Positions 1-12,859 of a stretch of DNA of 64,000 nt are shown here, piece after piece. Origin of the DNA: Notospermus geniculatus (lineage: Eukaryota; Nemertea; Pilidiophora; Heteronemertea; Lineidae). The stretch covers positions 16,615-80,614 of the forward strand of contig NMRB01002920.1 in NCBI GenBank assembly GCA_002633025.1, in the 5' to 3' direction. Made by a program: the position numbers and the translations under genes. The notes beneath the pieces were generated by a model. The model saw nothing but the letters and a program-made list of their open reading frames with translations, did no database searches and had not been told where the DNA came from. The number at the start of each line of letters is the position of its first letter. Positions within the stretch are counted from its first letter, which is position 1.

Positions 1-753
1 TCCAAAATCCAAAATCCGAAACTTTTGACCCTCTCCGATCTTAACCAAAACCTAAACTTAAGGTGTACATGGGTCAAGGATTCCAAAAAAGTGTGTCCCA
101 CAGTCATACGACTTACCATTGTGGAGATATTCAGGAATTAAAATCCTATTTTTTTAATCTTTGACCTAGTTAAAAAACATTTTCGTGTAACGTGATCAGT
201 GGTGTACACAAGCTCAGAATATGCGTCCGTCCGAAAATAGATACTTCATCCGACAATTGGACTGTATTGCACTAACATCCACCCAAATTCGACCTCATTA
301 AAATTTGTCTGGACGGGGCATTATAAGGCCTGTATTTCACCTTTAACTGCAACGAGCGCCACCCAACGTCACATTAATGAATGGCTCCAAATCATGTCCA
401 CATCTGTGTATGGCGTACCATTTAAAATGATTGCTACGTTTGAGAAATGTGACTATCTCTGATAAGACACGTCTCCAAATTTTGTTAACGACTCTTTCGT
501 AGCATCCAACGTCTCCTTTGTGAACGACTCCAAATCACAGCTAAACGTCTCTGTTTTGTTAACGAACATATCATGTTTTCTAAAAGCACGTCTCTGATTT
601 TGTAACCTCCATCTCGATCTGTTTTGTCAAAGTCTACTTTTTGCGGATATAACCACCCATAGGTCTGCAGTCTGCAGTCTGCAGTCTGCTGGTCTGCTGG
701 TCTGCATTTGTCTGACAACCGTAGGTTAGAGCGTATAAATATCAAGGACTTGC

Positions 754-1135
754 ATGCAGTTTTAAAGCGGCACGTTATGCTTCCGTACCTGGTTTCGTGA
801 CGCCGTCGTAGTGCATCTCATTATGGTGACCTCGTTCATAGCTTTACACACACGATCGATTTACGCTGCTTATAGTCCTATACACAGCACTAATTCCTGT
901 TTGCGAGGTTGATCACATGAGAATGAGTTGAAGCATGGTACCTTACATGATGAAAGGTTAGTGATGCCATCATATCGCGTTGAACTTCTCAACTCAGGAA
1001 CAGATGGCGGACATTTTTGTCAGCTAAGGATTCGACGTGGTATCAGTCTAGCCCTGTTACTACCACTGGCTATGTATGGGTTTCACAGGACACCAGTCTT
1101 ACTGGCAATGGTTTCCGATGCTGTCGCCAGGGGGG
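754..1135 (+). repeat. Diverged copy of the sequence upstream of the 22.6-kb GPCR
   Basis: This stretch aligns by eye, in the same orientation, with about 21,827-22,240. Shared blocks include TTTCGTGACGCCGTCGTAGT, the following GCATCTCAT, GAGGTTGATCA, GAATGAGTTGAAGCATG, and a run with GTATCAGTC and CACTGGCTAT. At 22 kb the sequence sits directly upstream of the intact GPCR. Here it is followed within 330 bp by a GPCR terminal exon on the opposite strand. I see no supported coding frame. It could be a dispersed repeat or a duplicated promoter or 5' region. Confidence 0.6.
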
Positions 1136-1461
1136 AGAGCTGCGGATGCATAGTGTGCCGGTTTCGAGAACACTGTCTTCCATGCAGCAAATTTTACTTC
1201 ACCTCAAAAGATATTTTGTCTTTTCTCTACAGACGTCTTCAGATCCCTGAATGAGATCGCTGTTGTACTCACTACTGACGCCATTTTACTTATTCCGTCT
1301 TACCTGTTCAGAACGGTATGCTCGCTAAATTCATGTCCACTGACCTGAGGTTTCAATGTACTGGAGTAAGGAGGGAAACAATCCTAGCAGGTTGATTCTA
1401 TCGTGGCGATGAGTAATGACATCGTTCCATGATCCCATTCAACGGGACTACATCGAAGATG

Positions 1462-1701
1462 TCAACACGCAGAGAAACATTTACAAACTTTCCGCTGAAA
1501 GTGATCAGAAAAAGAAAACAAGTTCCTCAGAGTGCGTCTGAATCTTTTACCAGTCAAGCAGTAGACATAGAAATTGACACTGTTATTTATAACACTGCAA
1601 AGATTTGAGACTGCAACCAACAAACCAAACTGGTAAGCTCTGTTAATGTAAGCCAAACGTTTATTATTCGAGAATACTGCATATATCACCTCCTTAACTG
1701 C
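1462..1701 (-). pseudogene. Terminal fragment (TM7 and tail) of a rhodopsin-class GPCR
   Basis: About 78 residues read on the minus strand. They contain a TM7-like helix (FGLLVAVSNLCSVINNSVNF) ending in a variant NPxxY box (NNSVNFYVY), then a basic helix-8-like segment (GKRFRRTLRNLFSF) and a Cys-containing tail (CKCFSAC). The in-frame stop upstream and a plausible acceptor (TTATGCAG, ending near 1,702 on the minus strand) suggest either the last exon of a split receptor gene or a truncated pseudogene. No other TM segments are readable in the several kb upstream on this strand. The fragment resembles the end of the 22.6-kb receptor (NNCLNFLIY...LRNLF) but is clearly diverged from it. Confidence 0.6.
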
Positions 1702-1719
1702 ATAAGGCAGTTACCGTCG

Positions 1720-4700
1720 CATCAGTGACATTTTCGACGTCTATGATACTCATCGAATCTAACGTCGAGATCTCCATCGATACCAAGTTAAACGTATCAA
1801 TGTTTCTGTCTTTAAATATCAACGTATGAACGCGTCTGTCGAATATCTCTAAACATTGATACACTCTAAAAAAATTCTTGTCGTACTGACAAGCTGGAAC
1901 TCGTTTTCAGCCATATGCTTATTGACAGGGTCTATCTTTTCAATTTACAAGTTTTCAGCTTGTCATCCTCGGACAAAAAAGTCTTATCATTCAAACAAAT
2001 ACATCTTGTCATTCAGGCTAAATATGAAAAGATAAAGCGAAGCAACTTCAGATCATTCCTAACTTGACGTAGCAATTAAAATTCAAGCGCCAAGAGACTG
2101 TGATAGGTAGTTACAAGTACTAACATCAGCTACGTATGAGAGAAAATCCTCCCTAATTTCTAAACCTACGATAAGATTCGAATCTACGACCTATGAAGCT
2201 AACATACAAACCACTGACCTAACCCCTAAACCCACTCGGCTAATGAGGCAACGATACTGACAGCATTCTTAGCGTTTGAAATTGGCCGATGGATGTGAAG
2301 GATGCGCATGCGCAATGATGTCCTGCCACCTACAACTTATCGTAATAACATAGAGATCTTGTGAACTGGACAAACTGAACTCGTCACAGGGATGTGCGAC
2401 TCGCCAGGAAAAGTAAATCGTGTCATGTATCACGTAACTCGTCAGATTGACTAAAGCATCTCATCAATATTCGCAGACAAGTTGCGGTGACAAGAATTTT
2501 TTAAGAGTCTATTTTCCGATGTCAGCTGTCTCTTATTCATGAAGAAATTATAACCTATTCCCTCGATGGTTTAAACTGTTCTGCTAATGGAACAATGGCT
2601 GGTATTTATAAAAGTTAGCAAATGCTTTGGCTTAAGATTTGCACAGCAACGTCTAATGTAAATGTATTACAAAACGTGAAGTAAAAGCATTTGCTATCTT
2701 TTATAAATACCACCCAATATCTCAACACAGAATAGCTTCTCTTTGTGAGCCACTTAACACCCTGGAATACAAAGTTAAAGCCTCACTGTATTGAATTTTA
2801 CGATATTTTCAAAGTGTTAGGAGAGTGCAGGTACATGTCTCATAGCCTCTTGAAGGTCTTCGAAATACTTGTCTGATACGTACTTCAAAGAATCAAGGCC
2901 TAGTTTTCAGCACACATTGAAAAAACTGAAGGCAGAGCTCTAATGTATTCAGATAGTGTAGTGTAAAATGTACTACACTCTAACGTCGGAGGACGTAAGC
3001 ACTTTCTGAATTCAATACATTCATTGATCATGTTGAATAGGGCCTGATCAGATTCGGGTCGACATCCTGATTGAATGGTTGAAACTGATCTGCAATCATC
3101 TTTTAGGAAGAGCATGGCATGAGGGCGGAAGAATGCCTACTATATTAGGTCAGGTAAAGCTTGAGGAGGGTCATCTCAAAGTGCTGGACTTCAAAGCACA
3201 GGGCAAAAATCCCAACAAAGTTGCCAAGTTAAAAATTCAAATATTTTGAAAATTTTTGATTTTTTTATGCTGATATCCATCTCTGCAGACACCGGAAGAT
3301 TTTACAGGTGAAAATTTTCAGGATTTGCGGAGAATCCGAAAATCTATTTCTGATCGGCGAACTTCGAACAACGGTAAAACCCAAGTCAGTCAACGGATCA
3401 GAACAATCTTTATGCCAAATGATGGACATATGATCTAACTACCATGCATCAAAAACTGGTGAACAAATATTGCGGGATAAAGGAGTAATTCACAAATATC
3501 CACTGGTTAATAACTTATGACCGAGATTGTACAGTGGCCACCATTTGGAATCATCAGTGCAGTCCCTGATTGAAAGTTGAGCTGATTACGGCGGTTGAAA
3601 ATAGAACTAAATAACGCATCATGGTAACATGTTTGATCATATTTCTGCGCGACTATCATAAATAATCAACTGGTTCGATGCTGTCAAGATTGAGGTGGTT
3701 GAAGTCGTTCATGAGAGGGGACGTACCCTCATGAGAGGGGACGCACATTTCCCACGCAGTTTGGCATTTTCCAAAGACAATTTCCATCCATTCACAAGAC
3801 CATCTGTCTCATCCAAACACGCTGTTTGTGTGTCAATCGGTGATCTAAAAGGTAGACACGCCATTTCGATCGAGAATGAACGGCCTCCCGGCAACTATCC
3901 TTTTATTATTCGAATAGTTTTGACCATGATTCGTACTGCAGCTTTGAATAAAGCCAAATTCGATTCTGGAAGACAATGCGTGGCTCTCATCAGCGTACGA
4001 CTTTCAGATTCGTCCGCTACATTGGAGGTCTCCTAAAGTTTCGGCTTGATCGGACATCCAATGTGGCCGCCAGGTGGCGTTACGCTCATACCCGAAAATC
4101 ATGAAAGGAACGACTTCACCCAGAGCGCTCAAATGTGGGTTAGTGTTAGGATCAGGGTTAAGGTGTGTCTAAATTTCAGATCAAAAGCCATGGAAAAGTG
4201 TGCAAAAATTTGTCTCCTATTTGAAGGGAAAGACCCGGATTATAAACCAGTACTGATATACAATCGAGCGTTGAACTCCTCAAAATATGAAAATCCGTCT
4301 CTCAAGAAAATAACCAAATTCAGGTAAACTCTGTCGGGGAGCAGAAAAATTCCCGTAGGAAACAATGAAAATTGAATTTGATCCCAAAGTAAAAAATACT
4401 TACAACTGTCCATCTTTCGAATTTGTTATCGCTCCTTGACCTTCTATGGCATTAAACCCCACTTCGCATCAAGCAAACGAGTAATTTATGACGCGCAGGG
4501 TCCCAAGTGTGAATGGTCCGACGAATCTCCGTTTGTTTTAGATCTCCGAAAAAGACATGAAAGAAAAAGCTAAAGCATGGCACCAGGCAGTGGGAATCGA
4601 CTAAGATGGGACAGTCGCACCTCCTATCGAGTCGTCCGCCGACAAAAAAAATGCCAGCGACCAGCGTGATAAAAACTCCCTAAGCAGTTGTGTACCGCGC

Positions 4701-7700
4701 CACCGTCGCTTTACCCGCTCTCTATAACTGCTTCATATCATATAAAGTCGCCGCGTTTGGTGAACAGATAGGGTCAGAGCCTGGCATGCCTGGCGCGAGT
4801 TTTATAGCCTATCGACACACTGGTTTCAGAATGATTTGGCCCGCCGTTGGCAACGGGATGTTCTTGTCCTACCATGACTACCAGATCACATGATCCGCTC
4901 AGCCAATGAGGAAGTGTCTCAGACCAGCTTAGTTACGGTTGCACGGTGGTCTCATTGGTCGACTCTCTCAACACCATCTGTTGAGCAAATGCGGCGAGTT
5001 TACGAAGTGAAATAGAACGGGAGAGCGGGTAAACCGAAAGGGACGCGTCCATAACTGCGTTGGTAGTCTAGCGTGATACATCAGTCAGTGTTTTCGCATC
5101 ATGTTGGCGTGCGCCCCCCCCCCCACCATCTTGTTTGGAAAACGCTACGTTTCTCTGTATGTTCATAACTTACAGAGAAAGGAGTCAACATTCATCACTT
5201 GAGAGAATTGGTAAGCTGTACTTTGCACGCGAGATATTCAAATTCATCCAAGAGATTCACTCGAAAGTGGAGTCTGTTTTCAAGAAGAACAGCAAAGCCA
5301 ACATGCACATACAGCAGCGACACAACAAAACTGATGCCTAACATTCTGCCCAACCGCGAGTACAATTTAATTTACTGACAACTTTATTTCAGATCGCAGC
5401 GATTAGCCAAAAAAAGATAGACTAGATAATCAACAAATCAAGTGTACACATATTTTTTCGCCTGTCGTCCGCAGGCTATGTAACGATTGGTGTGTAAAAT
5501 TGGGGAGTTGGAATGAAAGGTTTCATATTACTTGTGGTCAGTTTTTTCTAAGTCGCTGAAAATGATAGATTTATGATGTATTGAAGAATATTAGACCTAG
5601 ATATGGACATGATACTACAACAAACATTTTTGTGCCAGGAAGAAAAAAATTCTCTCGAAAGTAGGGGCAAGCTTGGTAGAGTTGGGCCACTTTTTACATC
5701 AAGATGCATTGAGCCCATTTGGAGCCTGTGATAGAATTCCTTCGGGGTGAACCTGATATTATTGGATCTAAGCTTACTAAGTGTGGCATCAAAATTTCTA
5801 TTGATGCAACGGTTTAGGAGGGGGAATCATTTTACATTAGGGTGTCAACTCGGCCCAAGTCTCACTGGAATTGGGAGAGTTAGGCACAGCAGCAGGGAGA
5901 GTTGAGTCACAGAGGAGCTGATCGAGTTTGGCCCGATATAATTTAAAGGCTCATTGTTCCATTGAATTGGAATGGATTTCCCGTATTAAAACAAGGTAGC
6001 AGAACTGGCCAACACCGGTGTAAAAGAAATGCAGGTCCACCCGGAACCATTGTCCTACGGGGACTTCCGTTCCTGGGTTACCAATCCTATATAACAGGTA
6101 GGACTCTGATTACTAGGGGACTTAGATTTCTTTTACAGAAGTGACAGAAATATAAGTCCGCCGTAACCAAAGTCCTTCCTCTTTTGCATTGAATAGACAC
6201 AATAATCTGTATAGGACATGCATTCAAATAGCTAAAATATTCGGTCGTAGGTCAGCCAGTCACTCGTGGTGTAGTGGTTCGGAGACTACATATATCAGTC
6301 GACCCACAAAGGTGCGTTTCTTCGCTCGATTTATTTTGCACGCGGCAAAATAAAAGGCGATCGGGGCCCTCGACGAGGCTCCTCGCGTTCCGCATTGATT
6401 TCGTTTATGCGTTTATCGAGGAGACTGTTCAAATTCAAGTAAATAAACCACATACATGTATCAGTAGTTTGTTAAGACAAGCGAATACGCTTTCTTGGGT
6501 CGTCGCTGGGTATGGTGGGTACCGGTATATGTTGAACATGTTGAATATGTATGACGAAAATAGGGTTTCAAGAATAGGGGCCTACACCAATATTCATGGT
6601 CAGCAGCTAACAGGTACAAAATGCTTCCATGGCACCCTTAGGATGGCGAGCTAGTTCTCTTTGCCACCCCCTACTATTTACCCTTGTGGACATTCACAGG
6701 CTAGGTCCTGGGTAAATAGCGGAGCCACTCCATGGAAACAAACTGTATTTGTCAAGGAACCATTATTTGACATCCACAATAGCATATTCCTTATTCCACT
6801 ATTGAAGTCGGGTTCTAAACCACAGTCAGGATAATGGTTGCTGCCCCAGGACACATTTCAGTCCATATTAGTTTTCAGTAATAAGGGGTTAAAAAGCAAA
6901 ACGTGTACCTATCCAGCTCATGTACGATCAGGAAGGGGTTAAACAGGATATATTTCCACAATAGCTAATGCCTATCCTTTGTAAACACCAGAAAACTGAT
7001 GTCAGCATGGTCAGTATTCGTTCTACATCACACTGATACTGTTATTTCAATGAGAGTTTGAATTTCCCGCCTTTTTGGTAACTCTCCTTTAGAAGGAGTC
7101 TAGACATACGGCAAACTTTTCACTGCCCGACTGGACTGACGAACTTCAAAATACCAGATATCAGATCACAGACAAAATATGGGTCAACAAACTACTTAAT
7201 TTGACGGGGCTGTTATATTTTCTAGACAATGAACATCATTTCAATGCATAAACACCATCCACGTCTCAGTAAAATCGACCGTTCGAAGAAGGCCATGAAG
7301 TGCCGTGACATTGTTTTCAATTCAACGCTAAATAAAGCCGAGACAGCCGAACTTGTTGATTCTTTACAGACAAACTGACCAAATACTTGCGTAACAAACC
7401 ATGATGACTTCTTTCCTAGAATCTCTTCCCACTAAGTTGGTACAGAATTCCCCATAATTTTGCTTCTAAATGATGTTTTGGGGGGATTTTCTTGCAAAAC
7501 CTCGAGTGTCAACAAAACAACCTCGACACGTGATTCTAATTGCGTCGCAGGGGAGATACAAGCTCTGCATACATTATGGCACCTGGAGCTGAGGTTTCAT
7601 CGCTGAACACCGATAAAATCGCAATTCTCACTGCCGAAAAAATCTATCTCCTCCTACATTTTTTCTCCAATTCAGCTGAAAATCGGCGACAAAGAAGTTA

Positions 7701-9300
7701 ACTTTCTTGGGCACAAAACGTTGGAGCCAGATTTTTGAATTTCGCTACCAATGATTCTTAAATTTCGTTTTAAAGTGGCACAGCACCTCACAGGCCCATT
7801 TTTTACGCCTTAAAATGCTAATTTCTCGGAACCTAACGCATTTTTTGGAACAATTCTCACTTGCTTAAAAGTACACCAGCGCCTGAACCTACTTGGCAAA
7901 TTTCATTAAAATCTGGCGCGAACTGCGGAAGTTCTGGCTGAAACAACAGTGCACGCAACAAAATCTTGACTGACAAATAAGGGCGTAGCTTCGCGACGAC
8001 CCAACATTGAGCTTTCCATTAATGTAATTTATTTAAACGGCATTCTCCTACGCACAGGACCACGCAGGAACGCATTCAATGCATACATCGCACGTGATGC
8101 CGATATTGGAGAATATACATAACACAAGCGACGGACGACAGTGCGGCGGTCAGAAAAAAATACATATTGAATGACCAATTTAAGAGCGGCGGGTGGGATA
8201 ACAATTTAAAAATAAAATGTCTTTTTTTCGATTTTCACCGATTTTGACGGCGGCGGGTTTGCTAAGGCACATTAAAAAACTTTATTTTTATTTTTTTCGT
8301 CATTTTCGTAAGCGGCGGATTCGTGTTATGCTGTAGTGAATTAGATGACTGGGGTTAATAATAAACGTTGGCCTATGCACCGTTCTCAGTCAGAAGTTTG
8401 TGGTCAAAATTGAATGTTCCATTTCCTCACTTTCGCATTCCATTTCTCCACCTCCAGGATGTGTCGGCCTATAAAAAATTGACCAAATTTCGGGAGTGTT
8501 ACATGTAATTGGGATCGATGAGTTCTTCAGTAGTGTCATCTATGAAATCTAACTAAATTTAAACCCAATCAGCACCCTTTCTCCATTACGAAGTTCTGAA
8601 CCTTCATCACTATCTCCGAGCCTGTTCCGACAAGGATTCCGGAACGAAATTACTGCCATTCTGTTGGTATCCTTCTACAAAATAAATTAGGCCTAGGGTG
8701 CCACGTGCGCAATTTCTGTCTGCAAAATCCAAAATACCCTGTATATAACGAGACTGCCATTGACAGCGGGCGAAAGATGTGCCCGGCTACTAGCTACCTG
8801 TCATGCCTGTACGGCCTACGCCACACGCAGAGACCATGGAACTAGGGATTGCACGGTTTTGCCAAATGGCTGAAAAGAAGCACGATTTTTTCTCACAGTA
8901 TAATCATAGATATTATAATTAGCTTGGAGGTATGAGATACAAGAAAAATGTCTTACAAGTCATCATCAGTGAGTGTCATATTGTTTAGTTGAAACATTCT
9001 CCTTTATCGATCGAGCTTATCGAATTGATTTATTAACGGTGGCGTTTAATGATTTAATTAAGATTGGGCACATCGGACGCATCTAAAGATAAACTAGCAC
9101 AAAGCCTTCGTTATAGAGGAAGACCAGTCATGCCAATGGTCATCTCACAATTCAATACCGAGCACTGAAGTTTGTTGTTCAGGTTTCTTTGATACTGCAG
9201 GTACTCGTATTTATCCTGTCCTGTCCACAGCCTGATGTCCACGACCGTTTCTCCATGTCTAGACTCGATCACCCAGCCACTGTTTCGGATCACTACACCA
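1720..9300. other. Long stretch without a supported gene
   Basis: No ORF longer than about 130 codons with recognisable motifs on either strand. The reading frames present lack domain motifs and convincing splice sites. The content is AT-rich sequence, a C-run near 5,115, a short hairpin at 2,597-2,711 and a TACCGGTA site at 6,520. Confidence 0.5.
2597..2711. repeat. Short terminal-inverted-repeat hairpin (MITE-like)
   Basis: The left end GGTATTTATAAAAGTTAGCA and following AATGCTTT are mirrored on the right by AAAGCATTTGCTATCTTTTA and TAAATACC. The arms are about 30 bp and the spacer about 55 bp. No clear target-site duplication was identified. Confidence 0.6.
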
Positions 9301-9326
9301 CAATTTCTGGAACGGGCAGACCAATA

Positions 9327-9412
9327 GTCTCGCGCAGCCAGCCATTTTGTTCAGCAGTGTTGCTATTTGCGGACACCCAGATTGGAAATAGAGGCTGGGT
9401 GACCGAGACTTC
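9327..9412. repeat. Short repeat with GTCTCGCGCAGCC / GGCTGGGTGACCGAGAC ends
   Basis: An 86-bp unit starts GTCTCGCGCAGCC and ends GGCTGGGTGACCGAGAC. A second copy lies in the opposite orientation at about 42,314-42,405, between inverted repeats. The two copies share the ends but diverge in the middle, as expected for a small dispersed non-autonomous element. Confidence 0.55.
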
Positions 9413-9993
9413 TCCACGCCACAACGAAGGAAGCATGCTTTCGTTTACATTCCTGATGCATTATAGATGACAGTTGTAGGTACCAGAGTGACGCTCAGTA
9501 TCAATAGCGAATTGGTCGTCCGTCCTCAGAAAATAGTCGGATATTTCACTTCACATTGTGATGGACAAATGATGATAATATTTCATCGTGTTTTGTCGAT
9601 ATCGTCTGTTTCCTTCTTTCCCTTTTGTATTTGTTCGTTTGAATGCAAGCTGTCGGAGGATTGGTACTACAGCTGGATGTGGGATCCACCCATTTCTAAA
9701 ATGTGGATTTCTGTTTTTGTTTGCACAAACCAGCATGTTTACCAAATTGTTCTTCAAAACATTACATAGGTCATGTCGTTGCTGATTTTAAAATTTACTA
9801 TTGCTCTTTAAGCCACATTCTATTCAATGACGACCATAAACCACTGTCTAATTAAGGGACATCCAGGCCCTGAGCAATTTCCCACACAAAAGGCATACAT
9901 TGTATAGAACCTGATTACTATGTGCTTCCCTCTATCGTCGTTATGATCCCCATTAAGGAACTGCTCGCGTTCGCCGACGTTGTGTAGTGTAAA

Positions 9994-10820
9994 CACAGTG
10001 GCTTGTGATTCTGGGTGAGATAGGTTCTTATCGGGTCCAGGCACACAGAGTTAGGCCTTCGGCCTAAACAACATACATTGTATAAGTATAAAGTACGGGA
10101 AGTGTTGCCACTCAACACAGCTGAAAAAATACAACAATCAGACATCACTCGCTTCAGACGCCCTAACAGCCAAAATATCCAATATTCCGCCATGAAACTT
10201 TGCACAACGAACCTTGAGAACCGTATTCACTGTTACGATATCCAATTTTCCAGTTTAAACGATTGCTTCCACTCGATTTCGAGGACTTTAATCGGCGAAT
10301 TTTCCCAAACTTCATAAATTCCGCCATCCGTACTCTGACAAAACAATGTCGCCAATGCGCATGCCCGACGACCAGCTGCAACGCAATTTGATTGGTTACT
10401 CCGATAAATATAAACAAACGCACGTGGTTTGGCTGCAGTGCCGGGGTTGTGGGCATGCGCATTGGCGACATTGTTTCGTCAGAGTACGGATGGCGGAATT
10501 TATGAAGTTTGGGAAAATTCGCCGATTAAAGTCCTCGAAATCGAGTGGAAGCAATCGTTTAAACTGGAAAATTGGATATCGTAACAGTGAATACGGTTCT
10601 CAAGGTTCGTTGTGCAAAGTTTCATGGCGGAATATTGGATATTTTGGCTGTTAGGGCGTCTGAAGCGAGTGATGTCTGATTGTTGTATTTTTTCAGCTGT
10701 GTTGAGTGGCAACACTTCCCGTACTTACTTATACAATGTATGTTGTTTAGGCCGAAGGCCTAACTCTGTGTGCCTGGACCCGATAAGAACCTATCTCACC
10801 CAGAATCACAAGCCACTGTG
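9994..10820. mobile_element. Foldback MITE with ~370-bp inverted arms
   Basis: The arms at about 9,994-10,366 and 10,449-10,820 are near-identical inverted copies, so the same peptides are encoded on opposite strands of each arm. The spacer is about 80 bp. The termini are CACAGTGGCTTGTGATTCTG and its complement. The 7-bp direct repeat GTGTAAA lies immediately outside both ends. The CA(C)AGTG-type terminus and short TSD suggest a hAT-like non-autonomous element, although hAT TSDs are normally 8 bp. The ORFs in the arms are not genes. Confidence 0.8.
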
Positions 10821-11053
10821 GTGTAAAACGTAATTTGCTCTATCTGAATACTTTCGATCTCTGCCTACAGTTTTTTCAATGTGTTCTGTAAACTAAGTCA
10901 TTCATGGTTCTCTAAAAGTACGTATTGGACAAGCATTTTGGGGACCTTTACAAGGGGATGAGACCTCTATCTGCATTCTCTTAACACTTTGAACATACTG
11001 CATCAATCAATACAGAGGGTCTTCAGGCTTTAGGCTGGACAGGTCAACCACAA

Positions 11054-11302
11054 ATGCGAACCACAATGATTCCACTTATTTTCATGCTATCGGTGTATGA
11101 TTCTGGATGTGTTGATTATACAGGAGTGGCTGCTTACGTCAGGTCACCCCTGGAGTGTTGTCTTCGTTGCGTTAACACTAACAATTGTCAACTCTTTTCG
11201 TATCGTCCGGACGTTTTTAAAAGTAACTGCCGTGTTGCAAGACAAATAGGAAATTGCAACGAGACAAGAAGCAGAGGTGGAGTGGTACTGTGGTCAATGA
11301 AG
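11054..11302 (+). CDS. First exon with signal-like start and PAN/Apple-like domain
   Basis: An ATG at 11,054 opens 83 codons. Residues about 4-15 are hydrophobic, as in a secretory signal. They are followed by a Cys-rich stretch with the PAN/Apple-like pattern CCLRCVNTNNCQLFSYRPD...NCRVARQIGNC and a closing LWSMK. A donor (AAG|GTGAAG) at 11,303 falls in phase 0 after the motif. Beyond it the frame loses the pattern. The minus-strand exon at 57,805-57,533 has the same layout and also ends in phase 0 after M..K. The next coding exon could be the unrecognised gene at 19,264, with the giant foldback lying in the intron. That link is inference. The exon may instead belong to a broken gene. Confidence 0.5.
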
Positions 11303-11402
11303 GTGAAGTTTGTTGCTAAAGGATGGTGTGATAGAATCCAATGCCCCCGTCTTTCTGATGCCCCCTGCATTGTTTGTCACAGGATTAAGGGTCTTGGTCT
11401 CT

Positions 11403-11853
11403 AGCCTAATTCATACTTCGACGCACGACCATCGCCGGCCACCGATCGCGAGGCTGTAATTACTTGAGTCATTTCGCAACGGGTCGCCGTCGCTAATGTA
11501 CGCTGGACTGTGAATCAATTCCGCGAGGCGTCCAGATTTGATAAGCCTCGAGCCTAGTTCATACTTCGACGCAAGACCATCAGCGTCCGACGCGCGATCC
11601 AATCTTGACGCCGACTTCTCGGAATTAATTCATAGTCCAGCGTACTTTAGCGACGGCGACTCGTTATGAAATGACTCAAGTAATTACAGCCTCGCGATCG
11701 GACGCTGACCAAATCGCACGACGGGGCAGGCATCGAACGCAAGATCGCACGTCGGTCGCCTGCGATATTCGTGCGTCGAAGTATGAATGGGGCGGGGGTA
11801 GCGCGTCGGACGCCGATGGTCTTGCGTCGAAGTATGAACTAGGCTTCTCTCGA
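11403..11853. mobile_element. Foldback MITE, TIR starting GCCTARTTCATACTTCGACG
   Basis: The left end GCCTAATTCATACTTCGACG is mirrored at the right by CGTCGAAGTATGAACTAGGC. Further inverted blocks follow inside (ATTACTTGAGTCATTTC versus GAAATGACTCAAGTAAT, GTACGCTGGACTGTGAAT versus ATTCATAGTCCAGCGTAC). An internal copy of the terminus at about 11,550 suggests a composite or nested history. A degraded terminus (AGTATGAATTGGCC) occurs near 44,950. No coding capacity. Confidence 0.75.
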
Positions 11854-11872
11854 GTCCAATTCAAATGTGCTG

Positions 11873-12003
11873 CTTAAAGCTGCGTTCATCAGTGAGACAT
11901 CCGAAATGCGGTATACGGGATGATGACGAAGCGATATTTGTACGGGAAAATGCAAGGCATACACCGCTTCCGCATTCCGGGTGTCCGGTAAACGCAGCTT
12001 AAT
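11873..12003. repeat. 131-bp MITE flanked by TTAA
   Basis: Ends TTAAAGCTGCGTTCA and TAAACGCAGCTTAA are inverted repeats that include a TTAA at each border, as in elements that target TTAA. A related terminus (AAAGCTGCGTTCACACT) is seen at 41,822. Confidence 0.6.
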
Positions 12004-12135
12004 CTGTGAATGAATTGTTGGGGGATATTACATATCGGAGGTATTCGATTCTTTTACAGGCACTCTCCTGATGGTTTCAGATGTTTCTGCTTGATCAATG
12101 ACATGCATAGATCATTTAGGTGTATAAGGAGGAGC

Positions 12136-12206
12136 CCTGATAGCCGAGTGGACATCACCTCCGTTTATCAAGCGGGAGGTCCAGAGTTAGAATCCTGCCC
12201 GGTCGT
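12136..12206 (+). tRNA. tRNA-like sequence, degenerate; probable SINE head
   Basis: TAGCCGAGTGG matches a Pol III A box, and GAGTTAGAATCC 45 bp downstream is a degraded B box (consensus GGTTCGAANCC). Pairing of a complete cloverleaf is poor, so this is more likely a tRNA-derived SINE or pseudogene than a working tRNA. Confidence 0.35.
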
Positions 12207-12209
12207 ATG

Positions 12210-12730
12210 GGATTAATCATCCCTGGCATTTAACGTCAGTCGCATGGGATAGTAATGCTGATGTCAGATCGACCTTACGATGGCACAGAACAGGCGACGA
12301 CTGAATTTTCTCCGTCACCTTGCGTCTGAGCCACGATCGCAGATAGGATGTCACATGACCGCCTGTGCGTCTTGCCTGCGACGATTGGTACCAATCGCTG
12401 ATCAAAAGTACATGTGTCGCGAATTGCGAGATTTGACGATGTTCAAATTCTAGTCCTCGATGAGTCATGATCACGACGGGCGTCAGCCTGACTCGAGTTA
12501 CGATTCCCTGCGCATGCGCAAAGATACCCCTTATTCTATGATGAGCACACACACTTTCACTCTCCTGACCATGATTTCTTCCACTGATGCCGTCTGTTCC
12601 GACGCGGTGCAGGCAACCTTAGGCGCGACATCATATCGCCCACTGTCGTCGTACGACGCGCATCAAATTCAGATCTCAGATCTCGACATCTCCTATTGAT
12701 TCCCATATCACAGCGTCCGTTCAGTGTTTT
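12210..12730. other. No supported feature
   Basis: The reading frames here lack domains and splice support. No repeat structure was recognised before the giant foldback starts at about 12,731. Confidence 0.4.
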
Positions 12731-12859
12731 GACATGTAGACCGGGAGCTGGCTCGATTTATTTATGTGAAACCGGTAAAAAGGTTTGACCCATATAAGAT
12801 TGTGGGCATGTGGGATGTTGCATCATGAATTTGACAATGCCAGCAACTACAGGGTGAAC

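Noticed and set aside
485-1254. Overlapping frames of 77-108 codons near the window start
   Set aside because: No domains, no splice support, and the region is part of a repeat shared with 22 kb in which the frames are not conserved.
5100-5345. Frame of 68 codons after a C-run
   Set aside because: Compositionally ordinary and without motif or splice evidence.
6250-6330. tRNA-like A box GTGGTGTAGTGGTTCGGAGA
   Set aside because: No B box follows at a suitable distance.
9918-10833. Identical ~90-aa peptides on opposite strands
   Set aside because: They are mirror images made by the inverted arms of a foldback, not duplicated genes.
12766-12776. AACCGGTAA near the foldback end counted as a CCGGTA footprint
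   Set aside because: The inverted partner at 19,060 reads CGGGTGAA, so this is base substitution and not a TA-flanked insertion.
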